From UBA5177 sp002413265 (GTDB lineage Bacteria > Chloroflexota > UBA5177): DNA of 64,000 nt. Below, piece by piece: positions 31,556 through 40,551 of the stretch (positions are counted from its first letter, which is position 1; each line of letters starts with the position of its first letter). The notes under the pieces were generated by a model that saw only the letters and a program-made list of their open reading frames with translations, did no database searches and had not been told where the DNA came from. The position numbers and the translations under genes were made by a program. The DNA lies in the NCBI GenBank assembly GCA_036752825.1, contig DAIORV010000002.1:1-64000 (forward strand), given 5' to 3'.

Positions 31556-31585
31556 TTGACTCGTTGCTAAATAGGCGGCTACAAT
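31556..31585 (+). promoter_or_regulatory. Promoter of tRNA-Pro
   Basis: TTGACT (31556-31561), 18-bp spacer, TACAAT (31580-31585), identical in hexamers and spacing to the promoter at 1775-1804. Predicted transcription start is about 31592, 18 nt before the tRNA. Confidence 0.75.
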
Positions 31586-31609
31586 TCGGCGCCGTCATTG
31601 CGGCTTTTT

Positions 31610-31687
<78 letters not shown>

Positions 31688-31691
31688 CAGG

Positions 31692-31724
31692 TAGGGTCTG
31701 TGCCACGTGCACAGACCCTATTTC
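31692..31724 (+). terminator. Terminator after tRNA-Pro
   Basis: A perfect 12-bp stem (TAGGGTCTGTGC at 31692-31703 with GCACAGACCCTA at 31709-31720, 5-nt loop) followed by TTTC, starting 5 nt after the tRNA CCA. Confidence 0.8.
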
Positions 31725-33112
31725 ACTGTAGGGGCTTCTCAGCGGTTGCCGGCGGCAGCCACACCACCGAACTTCTCGTGTCCAGTCGGCGATAACGACG
31801 ATTCAACCACCGAGCAAACCCCGCGGGAAAACCGCTGCTGGCACCGTGGCTCATGACGACCGCGCGCGCTTTGCGTACCTTCTGTTCCAGGTAGTGTGCA
31901 TTCACCAGCACGCCAACGTTCCAGAAATAGTCGTCCAACGCCGGACGACGCGCAAGATATTGATACTCCAGCTGATCGGCCAGAACCGGATCTTCTGGAC
32001 GCGTCGTACGTTCGAGGATGCTTACTGCCGGCTGGACATCAGAGAGATGGGCCGCGGTGACATAGAGCGGACTGGGACCACCAAGATTGAGCAGGCCGGC
32101 CCAGAACGCCGTCAGCCCGACGCCGAGCGCCACGAGTGCGCGGAGCGGGATGCGAGAGAGGCGAGCGACAAACGGAGCGCCCAGCAGAGCGGCGAATGGA
32201 GCGACCGGCACGAAGTAGTGATAGTAGACCTGAGAGGAGAGGAGGAAAACAGCGCCCGTGAGAAAACCAACCTTGAGCCAGAGGGGGCGCCGGCTCGTCA
32301 ACGCAAGGACGGCCACTAGATTTACCCCGAGCCACCAGATCAGAGCAGTAAGCAGCCGCACGTCGAGCATCATCTTCCACCTGGAACGCTGGAAGTCGAC
32401 GGTTTGCTGGTAAAGCAAATTGAGCTGGTCGTGAAAGGGCAACAGGAGGAGGACGAAAGCGGCGCAGGCGCCGAGCACCAGGAGCGGTGCACGCCCCAGA
32501 GCNNNNNNNNNNCCGCAGAGCCGGCAGGCAAAAGGCCGGCAGAAAAGCGAGCGCGGGGTATTTCATCCACACCGCTGCCGCGAAACACATGCCCGCCACA
32601 ACCGCGCTAAGGTTCGAGGTGCGCGACACCATCAGAGCGAGACCGGCGACAAGGAAAAAGGTTAGGAGGGGATCCTGACCAACGCGTACGGCGGAGACGA
32701 GTGTCAGCGGAGAGAAGGCGTACAGAAGGCCCGCGGTCAGCCCTGACCGGCGGTCATAGATTCGCAGTCCGATGAGGCAGACGAGACCCGCGGTGACCGA
32801 GTCCAGGAAGAACATCAGCACCCTGGAGGCAGGCCACCAGAGGTCTGTCAGGGGCTGGACCACCCGAAATAACAAGAGGGCTCCCGGAGGGTGAAAGAAC
32901 TTGAACTGCGAGTAGGGAGCTGCACCGTGGGCGAAATCGCGACCCAGCTGCAGGAGCACGAACTCGTCGAAGTCGTAGGTGTTGGCTGTTGCGAGCGCAA
33001 ACAGCGCGCGTAGAGCAAGAGCCGCCGCGAACACGAGGGCCATGTCTGCCAGCGGCGAGCGATCAGGCCCTCCCCAGACGGGAATCGATGATTGAAAACT
33101 GGAGTCCTTCAT
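31723..33112 (-). CDS. GT-C-type membrane glycosyltransferase (PMT/ArnT-like), interrupted by assembly gap
   Basis: Two halves of one membrane protein lie in different frames on either side of the 10-N gap. The N-terminal half (33112 to the gap, about 200 residues) has a first loop with Asp-Glu (TYDFDEFVLLQLG) and HPPGALLLF, typical of GT-C enzymes that use polyprenyl-phosphate sugars, followed by helices. The C-terminal half (gap to 31723) has more helices (GVNLVAVLALTS, VGFLTGAVFLLSSQVYYHYF) and a soluble end containing ILERTTRPEDPVLAD. The frame break is explained by the gap's arbitrary length and is not evidence of a pseudogene. Donor and acceptor are unknown. Confidence 0.75.
32503..32512. 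other. Assembly gap of 10 N
   Basis: Ten N bases inside the glycosyltransferase gene. The fixed round length is typical of a scaffolding placeholder, so the true amount of missing sequence is unknown. Confidence 0.98.
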
Positions 33113-33135
33113 TCCCGGGAGCAGTCACAACTCGC

Positions 33136-33184
33136 TACAATGGCCCGTCTCCTAGGTGCCGGTAGTACGCCTGCCCGGCACCTA
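33136..33184 (+). promoter_or_regulatory. -10 element and leader hairpin upstream of the PAP2 gene
   Basis: TACAAT at 33136-33141 (no clear -35) is followed by a 10-bp perfect stem, TAGGTGCCGG (33153-33162) with CCGGCACCTA (33175-33184), 12-nt loop, then TGTTATTG. The layout matches the rpmE operon leader. An ATG at 33184 overlaps the hairpin, which argues against it as the start of the next gene. Confidence 0.4.
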
Positions 33185-33216
33185 TGTTATTGTGCGGACC
33201 CGAAACTGGAGAACGC

Positions 33217-34245
33217 TTGCTCGCCCATTACAGGAAAGCTATGCCGTATGTACTGGGTACGTACATCCTGTTGGTCGCCGCGGGCTTCGTCTTTCTCAAC
33301 CTGCGCCTTACCGTCGAGTGGGTAGCAATCATTCTCTTCGTGGCAGCGGTTCTGTCTGGTCGGGCGATGCTCTTCCTCCGCGACTGGGGCGTTTTCATCG
33401 TGGTGTTGCTGGCCTGGCAGCTCACCTCCCCTCTGGCCACCCGCTTCTCATTCCCATGGCATTTGAAGGAGCTCATAGACGCGGATAAGCTGCTCTTCTT
33501 CGGCAGAGTTCCGCCCGTCTGGCTGCAGCAGCACCTCTATCAGCCGGGAAGGGTGCGTTGGTGGGATGTGATGGCGGCGTGCTTCTATCTGTTGCACTTC
33601 CTGGCGCCGCTGGCGGCAGGATTCGCCCTGTGGATGGTCAACCGCCCGCTGTTCCGAAAGTACATGGTCACGTACATCGTCGTCTTTCTTGCCGGCTTCG
33701 CAACGTACGTCCTTTATCCGGCCGTCCCGCCCTGGATGGCCGCGCAACCTCTCGTCGCTGTGGGACACGAATACCTGTTTCCCTGGGTGGCGGCAAAGCA
33801 GGGTTACCCCGGCGGACTTCACGCTGCCTGGCAGCATTCACATGTCTATCTTCCTCACGTGCAAAACCTGTTCGGCATCATCATGAAGAACTGGTACAAC
33901 CCCTACAACGGCACCATCTTTTTCGGGTTCTTGCACCTCAGCTACGACCAGGTCGCTGCCGTTCCGTCCGAGCATGCCGCCTATCCGCTGCTTTTCTTTC
34001 TGTTTCTGAGACGGCAGTTTGGAAAGTGGTCCTATCCGTCGCTTATCTACATCGGGGGCTTGTTGTTCGCGATCACGTATCTCGGGCAGCACTACGTGAT
34101 CGACGCCATTATTGGCTTCGCGTACGCTGGGATCGGCTATGCGCTCGTGATGCACGCCTGGCCGGCGATGATGCGGCTCCGTGAAAGTCGTGAGCCTGAA
34201 GTCTCCCCTCGATCTCTCGCCAGGCCGGAGCTGGAGGAGGCATAG
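33217..34245 (+). CDS. PAP2-superfamily membrane enzyme, Aur1/inositol-phosphotransferase-like
   Basis: A polytopic membrane protein (342 residues from TTG 33217) of the PAP2 superfamily, close in layout to Aur1-type inositol phosphorylceramide synthases and related bacterial enzymes that move phospho-headgroups between lipids. Marks: YPAVPPWMA after a hydrophobic helix, PSEHAAYPLLFFLF (phosphatase motif 2 with His) and GQHYVIDAIIGFAYA (motif 3 with His and Asp). About six membrane helices. TTG 33217 was chosen for the upstream GGAGA; ATG 33184 is in frame but overlaps a hairpin. The stop overlaps the GTG of the next gene by 1 nt. Donor and acceptor lipids are not deducible. Confidence 0.75.
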   Translation: MLAHYRKAMPYVLGTYILLVAAGFVFLNLRLTVEWVAIILFVAAVLSGRAMLFLRDWGVFIVVLLAWQLTSPLATRFSFPWHLKELIDADKLLFFGRVPPVWLQQHLYQPGRVRWWDVMAACFYLLHFLAPLAAGFALWMVNRPLFRKYMVTYIVVFLAGFATYVLYPAVPPWMAAQPLVAVGHEYLFPWVAAKQGYPGGLHAAWQHSHVYLPHVQNLFGIIMKNWYNPYNGTIFFGFLHLSYDQVAAVPSEHAAYPLLFFLFLRRQFGKWSYPSLIYIGGLLFAITYLGQHYVIDAIIGFAYAGIGYALVMHAWPAMMRLRESREPEVSPRSLARPELEEA

Positions 34246-35849
34246 TGGCCGAGGGGAGGCAGCGACGCGCCCGAGGCGGCACGCTGCGGGTCTTCTTTCT
34301 TGCGTTCGTGGTTTTTGCCTACTTCATGCCGCAGTGGGCCGACTGGAACATCGACTCGCGGCTCGATCTGGTGCATGCGCTGGTCGATGGGCACACCGTC
34401 CGGATCGACCGCTATCACTTCAACACCTGGGATAAGGCGAAGTTCAAGGGGCACTTTTACAGTGACAAAGCGCCGGGCACAGCCGTGATGGGAGCAGCGG
34501 TCTATGGAGCGTACGTCCTTGCCAAGAGTGCTCCTCTCCTTGGTGGAGGAATCAGCGCTCTGCAGGCCAACTCGGCATGGAATACGGCAATTGCTTTGGG
34601 GAGAACGGACACCCAGCTGAGTCCGGCAAAAAAGGGCAGAGTGTTGGGCGGATGTCAGCGCTCCGGGATCGCGGGAAACGTGCAGGTCATACCTTGGAAC
34701 AACCGCTTGTATCCGCCTTTCCGCGACTGGGCGCTTTCGAAGTACGTGACCAGCGTGGGGCTCGTGGCTCTCTTCTCAGCCGTTTTCATAGCGTTATTTT
34801 TCTGGTTTCTGGGGAAGTTTGCGATTCCACCGTTGATCCGCTGGGGCGCTACGTCGCTCTACGCCTTTGCCACTGTTGCTCTTCCCTATTCCACGGTCTT
34901 GTATTCTCACCAGCTCGTGGCCGGGTTCCTCTTCACCGCCTTCGCTCTGCTCTATTTGAGGTCTCGAGGAGAGGTGGGCGCGTGGTCGCCCCCGGTAGCC
35001 GGGCTGCTACTCGGCCTCTCGATCTTCACCGAGTACACGATCGTTATCGTGGTCGCCGCCATCGGCCTATACGCGCTCTGGCTGTTTCGCCGCAGCTACC
35101 GCTCCGCAGTGGCTCTCTGCGCTGCGGCCGCCGTTCCCGTCGCCGGCCTGATGGTCTATAACGCTGCTAGCTTCGGCAATCCTTTGGATACCGGGTATTC
35201 TCACGACTTCTGCTGGTCCTCGGCGCAGGCCGCCGGCATAGCCGGGTTCACGTACCCGCATCTTGGCCCACTCTGGGATCTGACCTTCGGCTCGTATCGC
35301 GGGCTGTTCTTCATGTCTCCGTGGCTGCTACTTGGAATTTCGGGCGTGTACGTGCTGGCGCGCAGCGGGTTCAAGATCGAGGCGGGTTTGTGCGCCGCCA
35401 TCGGGCTCATCTTCATCGTGACGATCAGCGCCTACTGGGGATGGAACGGCGGGAGAACCGATGGACCGCGTTACCTCGTTCCCATCGTGCCGTTTCTTGC
35501 CTTTTTAGGTGCGTTTGGCCTGGAGGCTGCCTGGTGGCGGAAGCGAACGCGCCTTATCGCCGCAGTCCTAGCCGTCTGGTCGGCGGTGGTCACCTGGGCT
35601 TTATTTCTGGGGGGCCAGCAGTTCCCGATTTCGTGGCTGAGAAATCCGCTCTTCGACTATTCCCTTCCGGCGTTGCGCCACGGAGTTATCGAGTCAAACG
35701 CGGGAATGTTCCTCGGGTTGTCCAGCTGGGCGAGCCTGATTCCTCTCGCGCTGTTGATCCTCCTGATTCTTGCGTGGCGGCCGCCGTCCGAGCTACTAGG
35801 ACGCGGAGTGCTTTCGGCTCAAGCTTCACGAGCGGGGCACAGCGCGTAG
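34245..35849 (+). CDS. Large polytopic membrane protein, possible GT-C glycosyltransferase
   Basis: A 534-residue protein with about ten hydrophobic helices. The first loop after the N-terminal helix reads NIDSRLDLVHALVDG, followed by FKGHFYSDKAPG; an acidic first loop with such an SDKAPG segment occurs in a family of uncharacterised bacterial membrane proteins that resemble GT-C glycosyltransferases. A later loop has GWNGGRTDGPRYLVPIVPF. The GTG start at 34245 overlaps the PAP2 gene's stop codon, so the two are coupled and probably work on the same lipid or glycan. It converges with rsmG, 2 nt apart. Confidence 0.6.
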   Translation: MAEGRQRRARGGTLRVFFLAFVVFAYFMPQWADWNIDSRLDLVHALVDGHTVRIDRYHFNTWDKAKFKGHFYSDKAPGTAVMGAAVYGAYVLAKSAPLLGGGISALQANSAWNTAIALGRTDTQLSPAKKGRVLGGCQRSGIAGNVQVIPWNNRLYPPFRDWALSKYVTSVGLVALFSAVFIALFFWFLGKFAIPPLIRWGATSLYAFATVALPYSTVLYSHQLVAGFLFTAFALLYLRSRGEVGAWSPPVAGLLLGLSIFTEYTIVIVVAAIGLYALWLFRRSYRSAVALCAAAAVPVAGLMVYNAASFGNPLDTGYSHDFCWSSAQAAGIAGFTYPHLGPLWDLTFGSYRGLFFMSPWLLLGISGVYVLARSGFKIEAGLCAAIGLIFIVTISAYWGWNGGRTDGPRYLVPIVPFLAFLGAFGLEAAWWRKRTRLIAAVLAVWSAVVTWALFLGGQQFPISWLRNPLFDYSLPALRHGVIESNAGMFLGLSSWASLIPLALLILLILAWRPPSELLGRGVLSAQASRAGHSA

Positions 35850-35851
35850 AG

Positions 35852-36619
35852 TCAGAGAATCGGATTATTGGTTGCCATCCCAACTCTGCGAGGAAACCTG
35901 GACGCAGTTTCGCCGCTCTTCTCGTAGACCACCAGCGCCCGTTGCTCACCCAACCCAAGTGAAGTCGGGATGGGTACGAGTGGCCTCGGTCTCACATTCA
36001 GCGCTCGAGCAGCGGATTTCGCCTCCAGAAGCTCGTTCTCCAGGGCTCCACTGCGCGGGAAGACAAGAAGGCCACCGGTTCGTACCAAGGGAGCGCAGAG
36101 CTCGATAAGAGACGGCAGCGATGCCACGGCTCTGGCACAGCAGAGGTCCATTGAGGCCCTCATCTTCTGCTCCGAAGCGACAAGCTCCGCCCGAGCTGGG
36201 AGGATATTCACGCCTGCGATCGACAACGCTTCGACCACTTCTTTGAGAAACGCGGCTTTCTTACCTATCGACTCAATCAGCGTGAGCTTCCAGGCTGGGC
36301 AGGCAATCTTTAGGGGGAGGCCGGGAAGGCCGGCTCCCGCTCCGACGTCACAGACCGCGATTGGTTTCGACACCCAGCCGTCGGGAAGTGCCAGCAGCGC
36401 GGTAAGCGAGTCGAGGAAGAGCGTGGTCATGGCCTTCTCCGATGTGCGCACACCGGTGAGATTCACATGCCGGTTGCGCTCCAGCAAAAGCGAGCAGTAT
36501 GAGACAAAGGCTTCCTCCTGGGCTATTTCCAGGCGTATTCCGAGACGGCGCACTCCTTCCAGGAGCAACGGAAGAGCGGCTCGACTGCTCGAGTCATCTC
36601 TTGTCAAGCGGCCTCCCAT
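35852..36619 (-). CDS. rsmG: 16S rRNA (guanine527-N7)-methyltransferase
   Basis: RsmG (GidB) makes m7G527 in 16S rRNA; its loss causes low-level streptomycin resistance in several bacteria. The 255-residue protein has the family N terminus (SYCSLLLERNRHVNLTGVR), the SAM loop VCDVGAGAGLPGLPLKIA (about 88-105), LIESIGKKAAFLKEV and a C terminus ending RRVGMATNNPIL, comparable to the usual RRPG.P...PL. Start ATG 36619. It is divergent from the RDD gene and not next to parAB or mnmG. Confidence 0.94.
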   Translation of the reverse strand: MGGRLTRDDSSSRAALPLLLEGVRRLGIRLEIAQEEAFVSYCSLLLERNRHVNLTGVRTSEKAMTTLFLDSLTALLALPDGWVSKPIAVCDVGAGAGLPGLPLKIACPAWKLTLIESIGKKAAFLKEVVEALSIAGVNILPARAELVASEQKMRASMDLCCARAVASLPSLIELCAPLVRTGGLLVFPRSGALENELLEAKSAARALNVRPRPLVPIPTSLGLGEQRALVVYEKSGETASRFPRRVGMATNNPIL

Positions 36620-36660
36620 TCAGCCCAGCGTCCCAGCACGTCCAATGAGTAGAGTGAGCG

Positions 36661-37056
36661 ATGAAACCCCTCGGCGAGCCAGAGTATGCCCAATTTTGGC
36701 AGCGTGCGGCTGCGTCGCTCGTAGACATCGTACTTTTCGCCGCGCTGGCCTTCGTCGTTTATCTAATGGCCGGATTGACGGTTTCCCTCGTTCTCGCGGG
36801 CGCCGGCTACGTCGCCTATTCGGCGGTGCTTGAGGGATCCTCATACAACGCGACGTTCGGGAAATATCTCTTTGGGTTGCGAGTGACCGATCTGGATGGA
36901 GGGCCAGTATCGCGCCTTCGGGCCGCCGGCAGGTCACTCGCCAAACTGGTCTCAGTCTCCGTGTTCCCGCTCGGTCATGTAATCGTGAGCTTCACCGATC
37001 ACAAGCAATCTCTGCACGATCTTCTGGCCGGCACGTTGGTGGTCGTAAGAAAGTAA
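36661..37056 (+). CDS. RDD family membrane protein
   Basis: A 131-residue RDD-domain protein with the pattern AQFWQRAAASLVDIVLFAAL (Arg and Asp of the first helix), a second hydrophobic hairpin, then TFGKYLFGLRVTDLDGGPVS and DHKQSLHDLLAGTLVV, all diagnostic of the family. Two to three membrane helices. Role unknown; transport or stress tolerance has been proposed for relatives. Start ATG 36661. Confidence 0.9.
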   Translation: MKPLGEPEYAQFWQRAAASLVDIVLFAALAFVVYLMAGLTVSLVLAGAGYVAYSAVLEGSSYNATFGKYLFGLRVTDLDGGPVSRLRAAGRSLAKLVSVSVFPLGHVIVSFTDHKQSLHDLLAGTLVVVRK

Positions 37057-37100
37057 CCGCTCGGCCCGCGCCGGCGTTGCACTGACAAGACTTCCTCGTG

Positions 37101-37129
37101 TTGAACCGTGGGGACCAAGTCTCCATAAT
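37101..37129 (+). promoter_or_regulatory. Promoter of the L,D-transpeptidase gene
   Basis: TTGAAC (37101-37106), 17-bp spacer, CATAAT (37124-37129), in the 97-nt gap before the gene. A ribosome binding site (GGGAGG) follows at about 37143. Confidence 0.55.
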
Positions 37130-37153
37130 GAACCAATTGTCAGGGAGGCTCAT

Positions 37154-38395
37154 GTGAGTAAGCGCGTCGCGCTCCGGGTGGCCATTGCACTCGTCGTCCT
37201 GCTTCTTGCGACATTTTCGACGGCTCGAGCGCGACAAGTTTGGAGCGAGCGCCAAGCCCAGAGCCGTGTGGACGCGGCGAGAGCCGGAGCCCTTGACGAG
37301 CTCCATTATTCGGTCGGTATAGGCGTCCTCAATACCGAGTTGGCCGCATCTCGCTCACGACTGCGCCAAATCGAAGGCAGTGGCCCGCCGGCCAGCTCCC
37401 CACTGTGGGACACCGAAACGCAGGCTTTTTACAGTAACCAGGCAGGGCGGTATCAACGACTGAGCCGGCAGCTCGAGTTGGTGGTGATCAAGAGTACGGC
37501 CACCGCGCGAACGGAGGCCTCGGGCGCGGATTCGCGCCTCAGCCAAGCCATCACCTCGGCACAGAAGCTTCTTCTCGACGTAACGGCCGGCAGAACCGTT
37601 CTCGCCTCGGGGGCACGCGCGTCCCAAGCCGCCAAAGAAACCCCGGCACAGCTTCGTACCATGGCCGCGACGGTGACCGCCGCCGAGTTGAAGCTCTCGG
37701 CCGCGGCGACAACGAAGCGTCAGATGGTGGAGCAAGTTGCCGCGGCCGTTCACGGCTCTTTGCCAACCTTGCTGGCCCAGGCCGACGCGGTAGCCGCTTC
37801 CGCACATGCAAACCTGGACCTGCTCTCTATCGTGTCGAAGCCTGACTCGAAATACGGGGCTGAGGTGGATGCGGCGCTGTCCGCCGTACACGCCCAACCA
37901 GACGTGTTCTCGGCTGCTCTTCGAATGGATGCGCTGCAAGGCGAAGCAAACGCCGTCCAGACGCACTTTGCAACCGACCTTCCCGCGAAGCTGGTCGTCG
38001 TCTCGACAGAAAGTCAGGAGGCTCGGATGTACGAGGGGGGAAAACTCGTCGATTCCACGCCTGTGACGACCGGAGGGCCCGAGCTGCCCACGGATCACGG
38101 CATCTTCCACATATACGCCAAGATCAGTCCCTTCACCTTCCACTCTCCGTGGCCGCCGGGTTCGCCCTTCTACTACCCGCCCTCGCCCGTGAGCTATTGG
38201 ATGCCATTCGATGACGCCCAGGGCCTGCACGACGCACCGTGGCGGTCAAACTTTGGGCCGGGTTCCAATCTGGCGCCCACAAATCTGGGCGGGCACTACA
38301 TCCTGGGAACGCATGGCTGCGTCAACATGCCACCCGCGGCCGCGCAGTTCCTATGGGACTGGGCCCCGATAGGAACAACGGTCGCCGTGATCTGA
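37154..38395 (+). CDS. L,D-transpeptidase (YkuD domain) with coiled-coil stalk
   Basis: A 413-residue exported protein. An N-terminal signal or anchor (VALRVAIALVVLLLATFSTA) is followed by a long Ala/Gln-rich helical region (about 40-280), probably a stalk, and a C-terminal YkuD domain. The active site is Cys389 in THGCVNM, with GLHDAPWRSNFG upstream supplying the conserved His. Such enzymes make 3-3 peptidoglycan cross-links or attach proteins to the wall, implying a peptidoglycan-containing envelope. GTG 37154 starts it. It converges with hutU at 9 nt. Confidence 0.88.
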   Translation: MSKRVALRVAIALVVLLLATFSTARARQVWSERQAQSRVDAARAGALDELHYSVGIGVLNTELAASRSRLRQIEGSGPPASSPLWDTETQAFYSNQAGRYQRLSRQLELVVIKSTATARTEASGADSRLSQAITSAQKLLLDVTAGRTVLASGARASQAAKETPAQLRTMAATVTAAELKLSAAATTKRQMVEQVAAAVHGSLPTLLAQADAVAASAHANLDLLSIVSKPDSKYGAEVDAALSAVHAQPDVFSAALRMDALQGEANAVQTHFATDLPAKLVVVSTESQEARMYEGGKLVDSTPVTTGGPELPTDHGIFHIYAKISPFTFHSPWPPGSPFYYPPSPVSYWMPFDDAQGLHDAPWRSNFGPGSNLAPTNLGGHYILGTHGCVNMPPAAAQFLWDWAPIGTTVAVI

Positions 38396-38404
38396 CGCTA
38401 CGAC

Positions 38405-40066
38405 CTAGTCGAGCATCGGAATATCTACGCCCCGCGTCTTCGCCGTTTCGATGGCGAGCTCGTATCCGGCGTCAGCGTGGCGCATGACCCCGGTACCCGG
38501 ATCAGCCGTTAGCACTGCCCGCAGACGCTCGTCGGCCTCATCCGTACCGTCGGCAACTATGACCATCCCCGCATGGAGTGAATAGCCGATCCCGACGCCC
38601 CCGCCGTGATGAACCGAAACCCAGGACGCCCCCGCGGCGGTGTTGACCAGGGCATTGAGGATCGGCCAGTCGGCTATGGCGTCGCTGCCGTCGCGCATCG
38701 ATTCGGTTTCCCGGTTAGGGGAAGCAACCGAACCGGCGTCGAGGTGATCACGGCCGATGACTATCGGGGCGGAGATTTCTTTGTTGCGGACGAGCTCGTT
38801 CAAGGCAAGTCCGAATTTGGCGCGATCTCCGTAGCCCAGCCAGCAAATTCGAGCCGGAAGCCCCTGGAATTCGATCTTCTCCCGTGCCAAGCGAATCCAA
38901 CGCGCAAGAGGCTCATCGTCGGGAAACAATTCCAGAACCAGCTCGTCTGAGCGGTAAATGTCGCTTGGCTCTCCAGAAAGCGCCGCCCAGCGGAACGGAC
39001 CCTTGCCTCCGCAGAAGAGGGGGCGAATGAACTCTGGAACGAACCCCGGAAATTGAAAGGCGTCCGCATAGCCCGCGTCAAATGCTTGCTGCCTGATGTT
39101 GTTTCCGTAGTCAAAGACTACGGCTCCGGCGTTCATGAGCCCCACCATGGATTGGACGTGCTCGCGTACGCTCTCCTTCGATAGCTCGACATAACGAAGA
39201 GGATTTGTCTCGCGCAGACGTGAGGCTTCCGGCACCGAGACGCCGGCAGGGACATATCCATTTAAGAGGTCATGAGCGGAGGTCTGATCGGTGACCACGT
39301 CAGGCACGATCTCCCGTTGCACCAGGGCCCTCAAAAGATCGACCGCGTTCGCTTCAACCGCGATGGAAACCGCTTCTCCGCGACCCCGTGCTTCAAGCGC
39401 CCTGGCAATTGCGGAGTCGACGCCCACAGCCTTCTCGTCGAGATATCGACTGGACAGCCGTCGATCGATTCGCGCCGGATCCACCTCGGCGATCAGTGCT
39501 ACGCCCCCGTTCATGGTGACTGCGAGTGGCTGACCTCCGCCCATTCCACCCAGGCCCGCGGTCACCACAAGACGGCCTCGCAACGACCCGTCGAAATGCT
39601 GCCGCGAGAGCTGCGCCAGCGTCTCGTACGTGCCCTGCACTATTCCCTGGGAGCCGATGTAAATCCAGCTTCCGGCCGTCATCTGACCGTACATGGTCAG
39701 TCCCTTGCGCTCCAGCTCGCGAAAAGTGTCCCAGTTCGCCCAAGCGGGCACCAGAAGTGAATTGGCGATGAGGACCCGCGGCGCCCGCTCGTGCGTTCGA
39801 AATACTCCGACCGGCTTGCCCGATTGAACCAGCAGTGTTTCATCTTTCTCGAGGCGCCGAAGCACGCGGACGATGGCATCGAATGCCTCCCACGACCGAG
39901 CGGCCTTGCCGGTGCCGCCGTACACGACAAGGTCCTCCGGCCGCTCGGCGACCTCCGGATCGAGGTTGTTCATCAGCATCCGTAGCGCTGCTTCCTGCTG
40001 CCAGCCCTTGCACGAGAGCTCAGTGCCTCTTGGAGCCCGGACCGTTCTGACTCGCTCGTCGAGCAT
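38405..40066 (-). CDS. hutU: Urocanate hydratase
   Basis: Urocanase converts urocanate to imidazolonepropionate in histidine degradation, with tightly bound NAD. The 553-residue length is normal. Marks: VYGGTGKAARSWEAFDAIV (about 46-64), the NAD loop VTAGLGGMGGGQPLAVTMNGG, FDYGNNIRQQAFDAG and RPLFCGGKGPFRWAALSGE with the conserved Cys. ATG 40066 was chosen, with AGGAG 6 nt upstream; the open frame extends further into the next gene. No hutH, hutI or hutG lies in the window. It is 8 nt after the membrane protein gene on the same strand. Confidence 0.96.
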   Translation of the reverse strand: MLDERVRTVRAPRGTELSCKGWQQEAALRMLMNNLDPEVAERPEDLVVYGGTGKAARSWEAFDAIVRVLRRLEKDETLLVQSGKPVGVFRTHERAPRVLIANSLLVPAWANWDTFRELERKGLTMYGQMTAGSWIYIGSQGIVQGTYETLAQLSRQHFDGSLRGRLVVTAGLGGMGGGQPLAVTMNGGVALIAEVDPARIDRRLSSRYLDEKAVGVDSAIARALEARGRGEAVSIAVEANAVDLLRALVQREIVPDVVTDQTSAHDLLNGYVPAGVSVPEASRLRETNPLRYVELSKESVREHVQSMVGLMNAGAVVFDYGNNIRQQAFDAGYADAFQFPGFVPEFIRPLFCGGKGPFRWAALSGEPSDIYRSDELVLELFPDDEPLARWIRLAREKIEFQGLPARICWLGYGDRAKFGLALNELVRNKEISAPIVIGRDHLDAGSVASPNRETESMRDGSDAIADWPILNALVNTAAGASWVSVHHGGGVGIGYSLHAGMVIVADGTDEADERLRAVLTADPGTGVMRHADAGYELAIETAKTRGVDIPMLD

Positions 40067-40074
40067 GCCTGCTC

Positions 40075-40551
40075 CTAAGCAGACCTGGCGGGGGAGCGTG
40101 AGCTCCAGCGAACGATCGCTCCGACTATGTACACCAGCGAGGCAATGAGACCCAACCAAATTCCAAACCCGCGGCTCGTTCCGGTACCCGCGCAAAGAAC
40201 GCACGAGTACTTACCAAGCTGGTAATCGAACAGCAGAACCAGCACGATCCCCATGCAGAGGTAAACCAGAGGAGTGGTGAATGGCAGCGGAGGAAGGCCG
40301 TTGGTCGAGGCGAGTCCCGGGTAAATGACCAGAAAGAGAGTCGCCAGGAAGAAAACAATTACGACGACCGATGCCGCCTCAGAGTACGTAAATGCCCATT
40401 GTGACCCGGGCCCACCAGGAGTATTGCTCACGAACCAGGGCAGGAAGAGACTGACCAGGGTTACCAAACCCGAAGCAAGAACTAGATAATCGCCAAGAGT
40501 CACACGGCGCGCGTCGAAAAAGCCGCGCCGCCTGGATCGAACAGCTCGCAT
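40075..40551 (-). CDS. Predicted membrane protein upstream of hutU
   Basis: A 158-residue protein with about four membrane helices: YLVLASGLVTLVSLFLPWF, ASVVVIVFFLATLFLVIYPG, TTPLVYLCMGIVLVLLFDY and WLGLIASLVYIVGAIV. A CVLC pair follows the third helix (GKYSCVLCAG). The basic N terminus (RAVRSRRRGFF) and ATG 40551, preceded by GGAGG on the minus strand, favour this start over an upstream one at 40659. Family not recognised. Its stop is 8 nt before hutU, so the two are likely cotranscribed; a transport role is not supported by anything visible. Confidence 0.6.
   Translation of the reverse strand: MRAVRSRRRGFFDARRVTLGDYLVLASGLVTLVSLFLPWFVSNTPGGPGSQWAFTYSEAASVVVIVFFLATLFLVIYPGLASTNGLPPLPFTTPLVYLCMGIVLVLLFDYQLGKYSCVLCAGTGTSRGFGIWLGLIASLVYIVGAIVRWSSRSPARSA

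Noticed and set aside
31723..33112. Glycosyltransferase as a pseudogene
   Set aside because: The frame break coincides exactly with ten N bases, so it is explained by the assembly gap.
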